A stretch of DNA of 64,000 nucleotides, taken from the NCBI RefSeq assembly GCF_029784165.1, contig NC_073696.1, positions 24,311,530 through 24,375,529 of the forward strand, written 5' to 3'. Under the pieces are notes generated by a model that was given only the letters and a program-made list of their open reading frames with translations, was not told where the DNA came from and did no database searches. A program made the translations under genes and the position numbers. Source of the DNA: Wyeomyia smithii. Taxonomy: Eukaryota > Arthropoda > Insecta > Diptera > Culicidae. Shown piece by piece: positions 21,430 to 34,306 of this stretch (positions are counted from its first letter, which is position 1; every line of letters begins with the position of its first letter).

Positions 21430-21812
21430 GCTAGTGTCCTTTCAGGTAATATTTCGAATTCAAACAGCAACAAGCCTTCCGTGTTTGGTGCTGAAAAGAC
21501 AGCTAGTATTGATTTAGGTAGTCCAACTCCCGAAAAGATTGACTACCTACAACAATCCATGCTGCAGCTAATGTCCGCTTTGTTGAACTGTAACTCGATG
21601 TACGACGCTGTTCAAGAAGGTATAAAATTTACAAATAATGTTGTCATGAAATTAAAATTCAGCAACGAATTTAAATAATGTTGTTAGTTTTCTAAATTGA
21701 AATGCTCGATGAATTTTTCAATTTTTAACAGTCCATGATATGCTTGTTGCAGTTGTGACTGAAACGCCTTTGAAGCCTTACATTACACTATGTAAAAAGA
21801 AACCCCAACTAT

Positions 21813-21995
21813 AGGGCTGGCCACGTAGCACGAATGTCGGAGGAGCGATCAGTCAAGATTATATTCAACAGAGAGTCCGACAGAGGCAGGCGACTCCGTT
21901 GTAGACCTTGTACTCGTTGAATGTGTGATGTGGATGAGAATGCCCGATTGGCGGGTGTGAGGGCGATTGGAGAGGACTTACTTAAGCTCGAATGA
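21813..21995 (+). pseudogene. Non-LTR ORF2 C-terminal fragment (RTE-like)
   Basis: The frame reads AGHVARMSEERSVKIIFN, then an arginine-rich GRRLRCRPCTR, a TGA, and CDVDENARLAGVRAIGEDL before a stop. This GH-x-RM ... R ... W ... D-x-R-x-AG pattern is common at the C-terminal end of RTE-like and similar insect ORF2 proteins. The TGA stands where Trp is expected. The upstream part is missing. Clade assignment is by motif memory. Confidence 0.45.
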
Positions 21996-24900
21996 TGTAC
22001 TCACCACAATTCACACATGTTTGCTTACGCTTTTCAATCTTGTCCAAGATGTGCGTGGCAAAGGCATCGAAAGCAGCGCATAGGTCGTTATTCTATCTGG
22101 ATGTAATGGACGTTGATAGAGTCAAAACTATCTTTTTCATGAGGCGTTCAACTTTGATGATAATATCATTTTTCATTTCCTCTAACATACCTTTGTCGTT
22201 TATTTTTAGAAAGTCTCAGCAAATGATAACTACGTTACATGTAGTTAGCGAAGAATGTTTCTTCTCGCTTTAGTTGAGACTTGAGACTTGAGAAAGCGTC
22301 GCTCGCTGGCCTTGAACAATAAACGCAATTCCTGGAAGTTAGTCTCACCAGAAAAGGACTAGTTCATTTTATCACCCTAAGGCGGAACCTTCATTTTCAT
22401 TGTATGTAGTTGAATTGATACGACACGTGTCGTTCGCAAAATAAACAGCTGTTTTCACTTGTATTCACACGGTTTATTTTTCACTTGTGCTTGGCATCAT
22501 CAGTGCACGCTAATTACGATCCGCTTTAACTAAATTTTTCAAAATGTGCGACCTGGAATTGATAGCTTGAATGAAAAAAAAAAATTCTAAGCGTATTACT
22601 AGGCGTACTTGACATTACAATCAATTTTGTTTAAAGATGGCTTAGTAAATATAAAATATTTAGCAACAAAAAAAAATTCAAGCTCCAGCGAATGGAAAAT
22701 AATTTTTTATACTAAAATGGCATCACATAAAATTGTCAAAACTGCTTGCACTAGAACAGCACAGCAAACTGCCCAGAGTAATCCAACCTAGTTGAACTGG
22801 CAAACAAAAAAAAAAGCTTAATATTGTAAATCCAGCCGCAAATTGTGCATCCAACAGAGTCTCGTTAACACCCGTATATTTAGATCATATTTCAGCTCGG
22901 CGTAAAAAGCTATTAAAACTCCCGCCCATAAATCAAAAAATTTACCAGCCAAACTCAGACACATATACACATGAATAGCCCCAAAATGCACTTTTTGGTG
23001 CTCGCTCTGTTTGCGTTTGCATTTAGACCTGCGGCCTGCGGGTGGTTTAACCAACAAAACGATGTGTGTGTGTGTGTTTCAACTTTCGAGTACCGAGAAG
23101 AAGCCAGCAATCCGGTCGGTGGCTGCTACTGCCAGAGAACTGACTTCGATTCTTCTTCTTTCCAACGAGCCATCCCTTAGAGGATGGATATGAAGTATGG
23201 GTGTGAAAGCGTTCTGGTTTCACCTTATCCTTCCCGGTACATTTATTCGCTCCGGAAATAAATCGTGCTGAATAAATAAAACACCACACACTTGGGTAAG
23301 CATCATAAACAACAACAACAGGAACACGTAAATAAGAGCCGAAGGGTGGAAGGGAAATAGCTTTCGCTGAAAGTCAAAGAAGCATTTCCAGCCAATTAAA
23401 ATTTTAAGTGCATGCTTGCTGCCACACCAATTCTCAGCATTTTATTGCGATAATAACGTAAAAAGTAGCTAAGCTAGTGTAGCACTTACAAAGTTGGGGC
23501 CAATCCTTCCCAGCTTTTACCCTTTCCGGTGTTGGGTGAGAATGCGAAGAAAAACTTCAAACAGTGTTGTTTCTTTTGTTCACTTAACAAGTAACAGCGA
23601 GGCAGGTGTCATAATAGGAACACACACACATCTACACAAGTCAAGCTTTTTAACAACTTTCCCGAGTGGCTGCTAATGGCCACCAAGGCCGCTTGGGCAG
23701 TGTCTTCCGAATCAAAAGGACCCAACCACACTCACTACGTTCGCTCTGGTTATTTTCAACAAAACAACGGTGTTTTGATGGGCGAAAATGGCTCCCACTG
23801 CGCTAATTAGCTCCGGAAGGACAAGCTGCTTTCCGGGATGAGGAGATTCTCTAAAACAGCAAACTTGCTAGAGTTGCTTTTGATACGGTCCCGGCACTTT
23901 GGATCTGTTTTCTACAACAACTAATATACGGTTGCTTTTAGTGTTAAAAGTTACAAAACATAGGGGGAAGTGTATCCCACTCCGGTCGTAGCAGATTAGT
24001 AAATTTATTCATTGAACTCGACAAGGACAATTTGCTACCAAGTTGAAACTTTTGCATCCCAACACTGTGCACTGACACCGACACGCCGAGAGCGTCATGC
24101 TGAGTTGGTAATTGTCTATTCATTAGACATAATAAATCACCGAACGTCCAGGAAGTCCGGTTGAAGATTTTCAATTTAGATCGGGACTTAGGCCAGAATT
24201 TCCCTCATTCTGTATGCGATCGTACAAACTACAGGACTTGCTAAGAGGAATAATCTTGGCATCGTCGGTGAAAAATTAAAACAGATAAAGTATTCGAAAT
24301 TTCACTTCTCTATCGATCCTCGCATCACTGGCTAAGCCAGTGCACACCAACAGCCTCTGCTCCGTGCAGGCGCCATCACACCAATCCCGAGACGATGAAT
24401 GAAGACAATGAATTTGTGTTGCTCTCGATTTATCTGCCTAATCTATTCAATTTAGCTCCTCTGGTCGCATGATTTATACTGGCTTCTGGTTCCGGTCATT
24501 TGACAGACTCGGGCGCTCCGGACTCTAAAGCAGGTAATTTGAAACGTTACGCATCCCAAGTTTAGTCTACATGATTAGAGCTCTTCAGTACACCACCACA
24601 ACCGGTTGCAGTTGAGAGTCTGAGAGCGATAAAGAAGGGGTTGGATTTTTCTTCGATTCATCAATTTATTCACGGCATGTCCGGTGCTGTTCTGATGATC
24701 GATATGAAATCAATGCCCGGCACTGGCTGTACCGGAAAGTGGCGCGCACGTTGAAACGCATATCGGCACCATCAAACATCCATCGGGGTTTCCTCGTCCA
24801 ATCGTCCGGACGGTTGTTGTTGGTCGGATGAATAAATGCGGAACGATGCGGATCATCGTCGTCCGGGATGTGTTATTGGTTTGGATTACATTCTCCGCTG

Positions 24901-27370
24901 GGAAATCAAATCAAATTCCAATGATTCGTGTTTCGATTGCAGACTCAGGAGCCCGGTGCTTTGGAAGAAATCGGTTTTTTGGCTGAACAACATCATCGGC
25001 AGCTTGGATTTTCCTCTCCTCGGGAGGCTGCTTGGCAATACTGAACGGTTTGATTTGTGAGATGAATAGCTTTTCTCTATGCTATGTTTTTCCTTCTTTG
25101 CTACCGAAATTTTTCAGCTTTTGTTGCTTAAAGTTTTTTCATTATCGAAGAGAAATCGCAATCATTACTCACTCACAAACTAACAAAAAAATTATATGAT
25201 GTCCACCAAATTTGAATCCCATTATAAACATACTGATATCGTATATTTTTCTATCGTTCAAGCCGACTTTGTTGTTGAAATTTTTTTATTACAACATTAA
25301 CTAGTTTAATCCCGCTAGTTTTCACCGGCCCGTATCCGCATTCAAAATTATTACACGTCTCGGTTTTTTTTCGCTGGTGTGTATCGCAACAATCCAGCAT
25401 GCAGTTCCCTCCTGTCAAAATGGTTAACTTCACTTTCGGCTGTCTGGCTAAGCGTTATTCTCCTGTCCCTTTGGTAAAATGATGTGACATTTTCCAACAG
25501 CAACACCGACCGATTCATTGCCAGATGGTATCGTCGTCGTCGTCGTCGCTTCGGCTGCTAACTTTGCGCAAATCCTTTCGAATGGAAAACACATTAGTTG
25601 TGGTATTTACATTGCGATAATTCATCCCGACTTCTAGTTTGCCCAACTAACGTCTGCAAGGGGAAAGGGGGGATAAAATTGGATTGAGCTCGACAACGGT
25701 TCTAGTGTGTGTGCATGTTGCTTCTACTGGGAGCAGTGCAAAGCGGTTGATATCGCAAAGAGCTTCTCAAAGGTTAGACAAACTTACTTGGCTTAGCTTC
25801 TGTGTACACACTGCACACTACAGGCGAAAGTTGTGCCTGCAACGATCGGGGAAATGGATGTTGGCTTCCAAGTGGTTCCGATTGCATTCTGCAAGATTTC
25901 AGGATAATTATCAAAGTTTACCGAACGGTTCCCGGGAGAAACCGACTCCACAGACTGCTTTCTAAAGGACTTACATTTATTCGGTCCCAGTGCTTGCTAT
26001 CGGAAGGTTTTGGCTTTTCGGTCAGGAAAATCAATTGACAGATTTGGTTTAGTTCATCCTGTCTGTAGTTAATGAAAAAATCCAATAAACTTGTACCGCA
26101 TCTGTGCAACGACCGTTCGGTGACTGACTTCAATGAATAGCAAACTGATTCGTATCCAAATTAGCAGCTACTCGCGAACAGCTGAGTACCATTTAGGCAT
26201 GGCCGTCAGTGGCAAAAAGTCAACCCGTTGCGAAGTGACAGTGTTAAATTAATTTTCCATCCCGCCAGCTGGCTCATGTGCTAGCAGCTGGCAAACATAT
26301 CGAGCCAACAGGGACAGGCAACGATGATGGCGACGCGTTCGGACAGTCAGGAAGATCCGTCATGTGCTTCGCCATCATCTAAATCCGACATCGGGTGACA
26401 GAGAGCGAGCAGATGGCAAATATTGCATTGCTTTTCCCAGGCCGTCAGGGCAACATGAGTAGCTCTGCGATTATTGTTCGTAAGATGGCCTTAGTTTGTG
26501 ACAATTAGGTATCACATTGGCAGCAGAGTACTATGCGCTTCCATTCAACTTTGATTGGATGGAGGCGCATGGCTATACACATTTCAGCTACGTGCACTAA
26601 CACTATCAGTTTCGGTAGCGGTGAACTCAAATTTAATTATCTGCTTCAGCAACGAGCAGCAGGTTGCATACAATTATAATTCAACTTGCTGGCAGCAGAA
26701 GTCCCGATCTGAAAAATAAACTTATTCAAACAAATTCAACAATGAGTGGATCGATTGAAGTTCACAACAGAATTAACCCTTTTGTGACAGCTTGATCAAA
26801 TGGCACTCACAATCGGGTAATGATTCTACTCCAATTAATTTCAATTGCACTTCTCATTTGCTGCTCTCAAAAGCTGGGTTTATTCTACAAATTATTTCAG
26901 TTTTCCGACAATTGCTGGAACAAATCGAAATGATTGATTTAATGAATCACTTTTATTTCGGCGAAATTTTTCTCATGATTGAATATAAATTACTTAGTGA
27001 GAAATTTTGAATTTTTTGTTTATGTTTTATTACATTTGAGGATAAAGTCAAGATATCTCTGCACAAGCTACAATTCAGAAAAGCAATTGATTTAAAAAAA
27101 CAAAAAGAAGCAATCCTTAATATCGTTTTCTTTTCTTCTCCATTCTTCAGACAATATTTTTTCCGATTTTTCTTTTGTTTTGAATTCTCTTCCGGAAACG
27201 CTTAGAGTATTTCTCTAAAAATTCTCACACTAACTGCATTTCGTTGTTTACGTTATTTTCTGACTCCGTATTTATTATTTTTTTTCTGAATATTTGACGT
27301 GTTTTAATACTTTATATTTGTGACAAATCGACCGAAAAGTTTCATGCGCGCATATACTAAGTGAAGGTTA
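21996..27370. other. Long stretch without recognisable genes
   Basis: There are frames of up to about 90 codons on both strands, but none has a recognisable domain or credible composition. Short GT and GTC microsatellites occur near 23062 and 25530. The single-copy look suggests intron or intergenic DNA. A TTGAGACTTGAGACTTGAGA microrepeat lies near 22273. Confidence 0.5.
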
Positions 27371-27960
27371 AGATTATAAAACAGCCACTAGTGCATTTTC
27401 AGTGAAGATCTTTTCCTCTACAAACAAGTTCATTGTTTTCTTACGTGACCGTGTTCAGGTTGATACAAAAGCCTATTTGACCCCTTAAAAGTGTTTTCAG
27501 TTCTTCCGCTGGGCTAAATCCGTGTTATCTTGTGATATTAAAAAAAAAGTCTTTTAAAATTAGCCAGTGCAGTGAATTTTGACTGTTTTTATATTCATCA
27601 ATTTTTATAACAAAAGCGACATCTACATTTTAGGTTGTTGAACTACCAGCCAAACGACAAAGATAATAATATTTATAGTGCCAACCTCTTCCCTGATCAT
27701 GGAATGTAAAAAATGCACAAAACACGTTGTGGAATCTGACCGTATTTTTTGTCGTGGATTCTGTGGTGCAGCATACCACTTATTGTGCGTGAACCTTGAT
27801 CTTTCCGTTTTAGAGTTATTGAGAGAGCACGAACGAAAAACCTTTTGGATGTGTAACAGCTCAACCTGAACGAGAGGTGTAACCCGATGCTATGCAATCC
27901 ATGCGAGCCGATAGAGCAATTCTCGCTGAAACCAGGCCACTAGGTGCACAAGGTCTTTCG
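27371..27960 (+). mobile_element. 5' fragment of a non-LTR element with PHD-like ORF1
   Basis: A leader of about 330 bp precedes ATG 27699. The short frame 27699-27869 has cysteines and a histidine in PHD order: CKKC, then CRGFC, then HLLC, then CNS with the last Cys replaced by Ser. PHD fingers are known in ORF1 of CR1-like elements, so a CR1-type or related non-LTR origin is likely. The frame stops at 27869, and related coding sequence runs on only briefly. A solitary host zinc-finger exon is possible but less likely. Confidence 0.4.
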
Positions 27961-28199
27961 AATTTTATATAAATGCACATATTAGCTAGGAATAGAGAAA
28001 AAATGTTTATGCCTTTTTTGTTTGATTGAATTTGTTGACCCCTCGATCACCAAGGGGTGAAATAGTTTCTAGAAAAGTGGAAAATTTTAACAATTCTCGA
28101 TGTTTCATTTGAGCTATATATCTGAAATTCGTTATGGAACCTATTACAAGTAGCACTTTTCTGTAAAGTGGAATAATAGGGCTTTCATTTGGAGTAATC

Positions 28200-28380
28200 A
28201 GAATTTTGGCCGCCATCTTGAATATGGCCGCCATCTTGGATTATATGAAAAAAAAATGCAATTTTGGCCGTGTTTGTAACTACCGATTTTCGATCTGAGA
28301 CCAGCATTAGAAAGCTAAGAAAAAATGCCATAAGATGCATGAAAAAAATATGGTGAGCATCAGTGTTAACCTACCAATTG
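28200..28380. other. Dispersed repeat fragment with duplicated GGCCGCCATCTTG
   Basis: GGCCGCCATCTTG occurs twice, 18 bp apart, at about 28208 and 28226. The surrounding sequence resembles UTR-like pieces of mosquito repeats, but I cannot name the family. Confidence 0.35.
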
Positions 28381-28387
28381 AACCAAT

Positions 28388-28445
28388 TTAAACATTAAAT
28401 TGTATTTGTGCCGTGTCAAATAAATTATAGATGAACAAAAAAAAT
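28388..28445 (+). mobile_element. Minimal I-element 3' tail
   Basis: Thirty-eight bases (28388-28425) match the last part of the 3' UTR of I-element copy B, including the string GTGCCGTGTCAAATAAAT, followed by a diverged A-rich tail. This is the signature of an extremely 5'-truncated insertion. Confidence 0.75.
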
Positions 28446-28448
28446 AAA

Positions 28449-28560
28449 TTATGGCTATCGTATATTATGGCTAACATCCATATACGAAAATAAGATTATG
28501 GCTAACGTCGCTTATGGCTATCGTACGTATGGCAACCGTCCATATGGCTAACGTATTTAG
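28449..28560. repeat. 15-16 bp minisatellite, unit like TATGGCTAACGTCCA
   Basis: At least six copies of TATGGCTAWCG-type units occur at about 28449, 28465, 28497, 28513, 28528 and 28543, with spacing of 15-16 bp or a multiple. The reverse complement is very similar to the minisatellite at 63556-63758. Confidence 0.65.
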
Positions 28561-28562
28561 GG

Positions 28563-31500
28563 CTGTTGGGGTGTCACCTTTCAATTGAAAATGACAATGA
28601 GCGCTGACGGAGACAGAAGGCTTCCATACAGTACTTCATGCATATATATGGAGGTAATATTGATCGGAATTTACCATCAAACGACGCGATGCGGTGCTAA
28701 TTTCAATTGAGACGCTGAAGGAAAAGAAAGAGTCTCTCTCTCCGTCACTCTCTCAGTCGATTGAAATAGTCATTAGTTTCATTTGAGACGATCCGATGAA
28801 CAACGAATGGAAAAGAGGGAAAGAAGTGATTCGTTGACAGTAGCCGAAAGGAATCAAGTGAAAATGAAACTGTTCGAATCGAAATGACAGCGCAAGTATA
28901 TGAGTTTCATTGTTTTGTTTCGAAAATGTAGAGCCCTGCTCAGAACAGTGAAAGTAAAAATAATAACTACTGTATGACAAAATTCTTGAACACTTGATCT
29001 ACCCAATGACATACAAATGATTGCATCCCATCATGTGGCTAAATCGTTATTCTTACATGAAATCTGATGTAGGATCCGAGACGATTGCATGTTTGTTTTC
29101 ACAGAATTTACCCTAGTGTAGAAAACAAAGACGTAGTTCTAAGTCAGCTAAATCAGTTAGAAAATTAGTTTGCAAAATTGACGTTTCAGATTGTTCATAA
29201 TGTAAATTCTGTTTGTTGAAATTTTGAAAAGGTAATGTAATTTTGGGATGCTCCTGTAGCTCCCAGAAGAGTAAACATAAACCAAGAGTATTTTTAAGCT
29301 GATTAAAAGCTTTCCACAAGAATTAAAATGCGAGTCACAGTACTGCAGATTCCAAATCCTGTTGACGGAGTGAGGCTACGGTGACATATTCATAAGGTAC
29401 AAAAAATCATCCACGAACCTTACTGTGTTAAGACTTTCCAGCTTCATTCATTACAATGCTCGTGTCTGTTTGTTGTGAATACCATTATTCTATCACTGCT
29501 GTTGGGATTCCTTGCGAACCGTGATTTTTTTGGGTTTTGTTAGTTGAATGCGCACCTTGGCGGTAGCAGCACGAAAGCAGAACGAAAGCATTTTTCGCCG
29601 AGCTTCCACCAGTCAGTGGAAAAAGGACGTTGTAGTTTTGTGTATGAATGCTTATTTTTCTCTGCGCTCATAGAAAACACAGTTCATGAAGCGTGGAACA
29701 ACAAAAAGTCTACACCAGCTTTACCATACGTGTACCTGTTGCCGTCGTTGATTAAAAATCAGGTTCAAAAGAAATGGTGAAACAAAGACGAAAAAAGGGC
29801 ACGTTCTCGTGTATTGAATTCTACGTGTTTATTCGTACGATCTGTGAGTCAACAGACCGTTTCGAGTTCTTAGAGTTGTATTTTATAATTCTAAAAGTCA
29901 TAATTCATTTCAAAACAAAACAGGCAAGTCAGCTCTGTCTGACCGTCTAACATACATAATCCGCTAATAAGCATGCTCTATGTCAACACATTATTGGGTT
30001 AATTGCCGCCACGATTGGTTCGCAAATTAGCAGAATATCGAGCCAATCAAACGGATCACCAGCAGTGAATTGAATTGCATATCGAGCATTTACTCGAAAC
30101 ACTGCATTATTGCATTTTAAATACAAATTGCATTCTCGTTATGGTGCAGGCTGGCTCCCCTTGTCGACTGGCAGGCGGCCACATCCCAGACTGCGTCAAC
30201 AGGAAGCTCTTCAACTTGTTTCAACCAATTCCCCGGATGGATGACGATGGCAGAAAGGAAGACTCTCTGGCAGGCCACAACGGTATCTCAGTGAAGCTTT
30301 TTAATTAAAATTCCTACCGAATGTGTTGTGCTCGGTGGCCACTGAGCTGAACCGAAAGGCCCCAGTCCAGGGAGAGAAGCCAAGGGAAAAATATGTGCAA
30401 ATGATCCGTTGTGCCGCACTGTCAACCCATTCATATTTCCTTTGATGATTTGAAGAGTAACATATTTGCCGGCCTGCTCGTTCAAGAGAAACGAGAATAT
30501 AGCAACCTTGTTTTATTGATATTTAATTAAAATTCATGAATTCGGTTTATTTGTTTTCGATTCAGCATCATTGGCTGGAACAAAACAGCTGGAGCGAAAG
30601 GGGCCGCCCTCGTGGGAGAGCGAGAAAGCATTTGTAGAAGAAGTATTTTTTATTTAAGTGAATTTCAATTGAAAATCCCAAAACTGTTTGTATACAAACT
30701 TCGAATCATGATTATGATTTTATATGATCCAGTAAGTTCAACTTCGAAATCAATAAATAACGTTGGGTTGGATAATCTGTATCGAATAAACTCAAAATTC
30801 AAAATTTCAAAACATTTCTCTTGTGATTTTTAGAACTATATATTGGGCCTCTATTAAAACTTCATTTTTACAGTAACTACTATACCTTTTCAAAAAAAAA
30901 AAGACTTCAACACGACTCACCCCAACCGTTTCATACCTTACCCGTAAGCTCTAAATATCTGGCAAATCCCCCGTACCATTGCGCCACAAAAAAAAAACGC
31001 AAAAAGTGAAAGAACATTTTTTTGTGTATGCCACACTGCTTGCCAGTCACAGCTAAATTTCCACTCAATCGCACTTTCAACTACCGACAACTAACTTTCC
31101 TGACGTTGATGGCGTGGCGTGCGAGCGCGAGGGTGTGTGAAAAGATTTATGCTAGTAAAAGCTGTCCGCAGTGCTGGGACTATCCCGACTATCTCCCACT
31201 TTGTCTCCGTCTTTGCGCCGACTTTCATCCGCAACTTCGTACTAGGTTCCAGACGGCGGAGCGCAAAAAAAGAGGTGAAAAAATGTAGCAGCTTTCACGA
31301 TTATAACACCCAAAGGGAGGTTGCACGGGGAGGGACGGTTGAATCGGGCAAACTTTTCGCCTTTGTGTTTTTTTCTTTCATTTCGGTTATTCGCTTGCGT
31401 AATGCAGCAAAGTTTGCTTGTTCATTTACCTTTTTTTTATTGAACATTATCATGCAGGGAGAGTTAGAATCTGTCGTCGAAGTGCTGAAATTCCAACGAT

Positions 31501-33121
31501 AGCTTTACATTACATGACAATTATTTTGTAATTTGAGGACTCAATATTAATATTTACCTTTTTTTTTTTTTGTTCAAAATCTTTGGGATCAACAAAATTT
31601 AGTAGATCACTGCTATTTATGCTTTTAGGTGGAATTTAATTACAGCTTACGCTACAAAGCGAAATTCCATTATTAGACACCCCTTCTGTTGAATAAATAG
31701 GTGAATTTGTAAACAGAATTAGAGCAATCACAACATAATACACAGTCTGGCTGTACAATAATGAGTACATTTATGCCCATTTTTTGACAATTCCAACTTC
31801 GCAAATTGACTTGGTGTATTGTTGCTGAGTTACAGTTAATGCCGTAAATCAAGTCTATATCACTGAGTGCCACACAATCGCTCCATTAATAACTCGTAAT
31901 CGTTTCCAGCAACCATCGACTCGGTCAATCAGCAACGTTGCTCCCGACCCATGCGTGGCTCCCTAGCTCCGAGTAAACTGCAAGGTCCTACGATGCCCAC
32001 TTCCGCTTAATTGGCGTAAAGTTTCACCATTGGCGGACAGGCGGGTGCATTTAGAGGAAGGATTTGCCCTTCCACTGGTGCACTCTTCCAAGCGAATGGC
32101 AAATCTATCCTCCGCTAGACTGAAGAACCACAACCTCGTGGTTCTCGATATGATCCCTATTGTACGATGCTCTACCTCTGTACTGCTGCTGTTACTAGAG
32201 AAACAGACTAATCAGGACATCCTGCGCTAATTCTCCAACTGCTCCGCGGTTGATTGTAATGACAGCTGTAAAGGAAACACTCTCCTGTACCGTGTTTCCC
32301 CACAGCCATCCGACCGCAGTTCGCGTTCAGTCCGGTTCACGGGTAATCAAACTGATAGTGTTTTACCGTCGTCGTCGTCGTCGTCGTCGTTGTTTCAGCA
32401 CTGGTTCGAACACGAACAAATTGAGCGCTTCGGTCGTGAGTAATGGCACTCGATTGAGGTGCTCTAGCCAACTTAATCGTGCCCACTAAGCACCGCACGT
32501 GTTCCCGCAAGGTTAGAAATCGCTGAGTGGGCCTAATAATTCCTGTTACTAGCAGAGGCAACTTCAGCATCGAATCGAGCGCATCGATGCCCGGCCTGAT
32601 TCCGATTTGTGCCACTGGCTGCATCCATCAGATTCCGTCCATCCACCTGTGAGAGAACGCGCGCGCACCCGTGTATTTAGCAGGGATCATCGCTCATCAA
32701 TCTACTCATGCGGAATTAATAATAATGGGCAATATGGAGAAGAGATTGCACTCCACTCATTGCAATAGTTTCAATTACCCGTTCAGTCGAGTTGAACACA
32801 ACAGTTTCCGCTTCCGTTGGCTTGATCAAGTGGTTGCCAATCTGGCCTTATCTGGCTAACGCGCGGATGCCATCCGATAATAAACTCGCCTCGAACGGGA
32901 TTTAAATCACTACTGCACGTAAATTTGCATCCGTGGATTTCTGCACTAGAAGACAACCAGAGATGTTCTAATCAAAGATGGGCCACTAAGTCTGTCTTTG
33001 GAAATATCGCTTCGTAACAATTGTTTACAATATTGGGTATATTGAGTTCATGAAATTAATTTTCATTTGAAAGAAATTACCATCTCTTATTTTCTGAAGA
33101 ATTGAATTTCAATGGAGACTG
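28563..33121. other. Long stretch without recognisable genes
   Basis: No domain-bearing frame is present. A GTC microsatellite (about nine units) lies at 32368-32394, and its translations give Thr- or Arg-runs of no value. Composition suggests intron or intergenic DNA. Confidence 0.5.
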
Positions 33122-33935
33122 TACATTAGGGTGGGGAAAAATGATCAATTTTCCAGAACCAAGTTTTTTTGGTTCCTTCTGGGGTCCCAAACAACCTTAA
33201 ACTTACCTGAAGTCGATTGGTTTTGTCTCCGCTTGGCGCATTGTATTTCAAATTTGCATGTAAATTCATATGGGAAAACCTACTTTTTTGCATTTACCTC
33301 TCTAGAGAGCTGAATAATGCTCTAATAATGCACTCCATTATGTTAAAGTATAGTATTTTAGATGCCTAACAACTTTGCAGAAGACACTGAAGAGCTAGAA
33401 TGTTCCTAAGAAGAGCTATAGCTGTTCAAAGTTGAGTATGTCGATGTAATGCAGAAAATCTTGTTTTCTGCCAACATTACCAATGCACCGGCGTCGGTAG
33501 GATTCCCATCAGAAGTAACCTGTCGTAACGAGTTTATACACTCAGCATAACCAAGCAAACAAATTTAGGTCAATACTCTAGGCGTAAATAGAATCTACAA
33601 CGCGTTTCAGAGGTTACTTCTGATGGAAATCTGACTGACGCCGGCACACTGGCAGTGTTGGCAAAAAAAATGATTTGCAAAATAAATTTTGACATACTCA
33701 ACTTTGCACAGCTCTAGTATTTTTTTGGCACACCCTCTTTAGTGTCTTCGGCCAAGTTATTAGGCATCAAAAACCTACCATTTGAAGTCATGAAACCTAT
33801 GGTTTGAGAAATTTTTAGCTATTTAGAATGGAAAATGCAAAAAAGTTGGTTTTCTCATACAAATCTTCATATAAATTTAAAATGCAATGGCGCAAGCGTA
33901 GATTGCTATATCTTTCTAGGAGAAAGGCAAAACCG
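33122..33935. mobile_element. Imperfect foldback element
   Basis: A left arm (about 33195-33540) and a right arm (about 33570-33915) are inverted relatives of each other. Both contain an AACTTTGC(A/C)GAAGACACT-type motif, a GTTGAGTATGTC motif, CCGGCGTC and ATCAGAAGTAACCT, in mirrored order. The right end reads CTTTCTAGGAGAAAGGCAAA, which is the inverted form of the start of the repeat at 62766. No transposase is visible. Confidence 0.65.
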
Positions 33936-34139
33936 TGTAAAAAAAGACTTTACTGTACTTTGAACTAAATTTATCTATTGAATCCAACCACATAGAAAGC
34001 TATAAACTAAACTTATTTTGAGAGGTTTCGTGCAATGAATTTAAAAAACACCGCTTGTTCGAAGCGAATCATTTCTTATAAATATTTCTAAGCTACTGTA
34101 AAGATTATTCAGCTAAGATTTGTTCAAATACTAATCCCA

Positions 34140-34306
34140 AAAACATTGTTCCTCATGAAATCTGAGTGGAAGAGATATTCAACAGTCTGTAATCTACGGA
34201 ATACACCGTGATCCTACTGACACTAACAGTCTCTCCCTAGCCGAGACTTGAACCTACGACGACTGGCTTGTTAGGCCAGCATCGTACCTCGGGACCAGCT
34301 AAGAGG
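34140..34306 (-). mobile_element. tRNA-derived SINE (tRNA-Val-like head)
   Basis: On the minus strand a tRNA-like head contains a B box GGTTCAAGTC (plus-strand 34245-34254) and an anticodon-arm-like hairpin CTGGC-CTAACAA-GCCAG. The loop would give anticodon AAC (Val). The acceptor stem is not formed, so it is not a functional tRNA. The body continues with GGGAGAGACTGTTAGTGTC. Feilai-like or related mosquito SINEs are candidates. Confidence 0.65.

Larger units (their letters stand above)
19604..21678 (+). pseudogene. Juan-like ORF1 (gag-like), copy B, split by insertion
   Basis: The start codon at 19604 begins MPGRTKK, parallel to MPGKNKK of copy A. After a frameshift the N-terminal RKRGASPPSD follows and then, skipping most of the PRE_C2HC domain, the zinc-knuckle region: CMICSDFSHTKDIC and CVNCRGKHISNFSDC. 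The sequence is cut at about 20097 and resumes at 21430 with ASV, VFGAEKTASIDLG and TPEKIDYLQQSML, ending KFSNEFK and a stop at 21678. The order and spacing agree with the intact 432-residue ORF1 of copy A. The ORF2 start codon just after it has changed from ATG to ACG. Confidence 0.8.
19379..21800 (+). mobile_element. Juan-like Jockey-clade retrotransposon, copy B (interrupted)
   Basis: The 5' UTR at 19379-19600 matches that of copy A (near 53377-53610) over its whole length. It is followed by ORF1 and the first roughly 100 bp of ORF2, after which the element stops near 21800. It is broken by a shift in the A-run after the ATG at 19604, a deletion of about 500 bp from ORF1 at about 19712, and a separate Jockey-clade insertion at 20098-21429. 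It sits inside the gypsy gag region. Confidence 0.8.

Noticed and set aside
30075..30308. 77-codon and similar frames in the 29-33 kb region as host exons
   Set aside because: There are no domain motifs, no supporting splice-site pattern, and frames of this length are expected by chance.
32337..32624. Poly-Thr minus-strand frame
   Set aside because: The Thr run comes from the GTC microsatellite at 32368-32394.
34206..34306. Functional tRNA-Val gene
   Set aside because: The anticodon arm and B box are present, but an acceptor stem cannot be formed and a SINE body follows.
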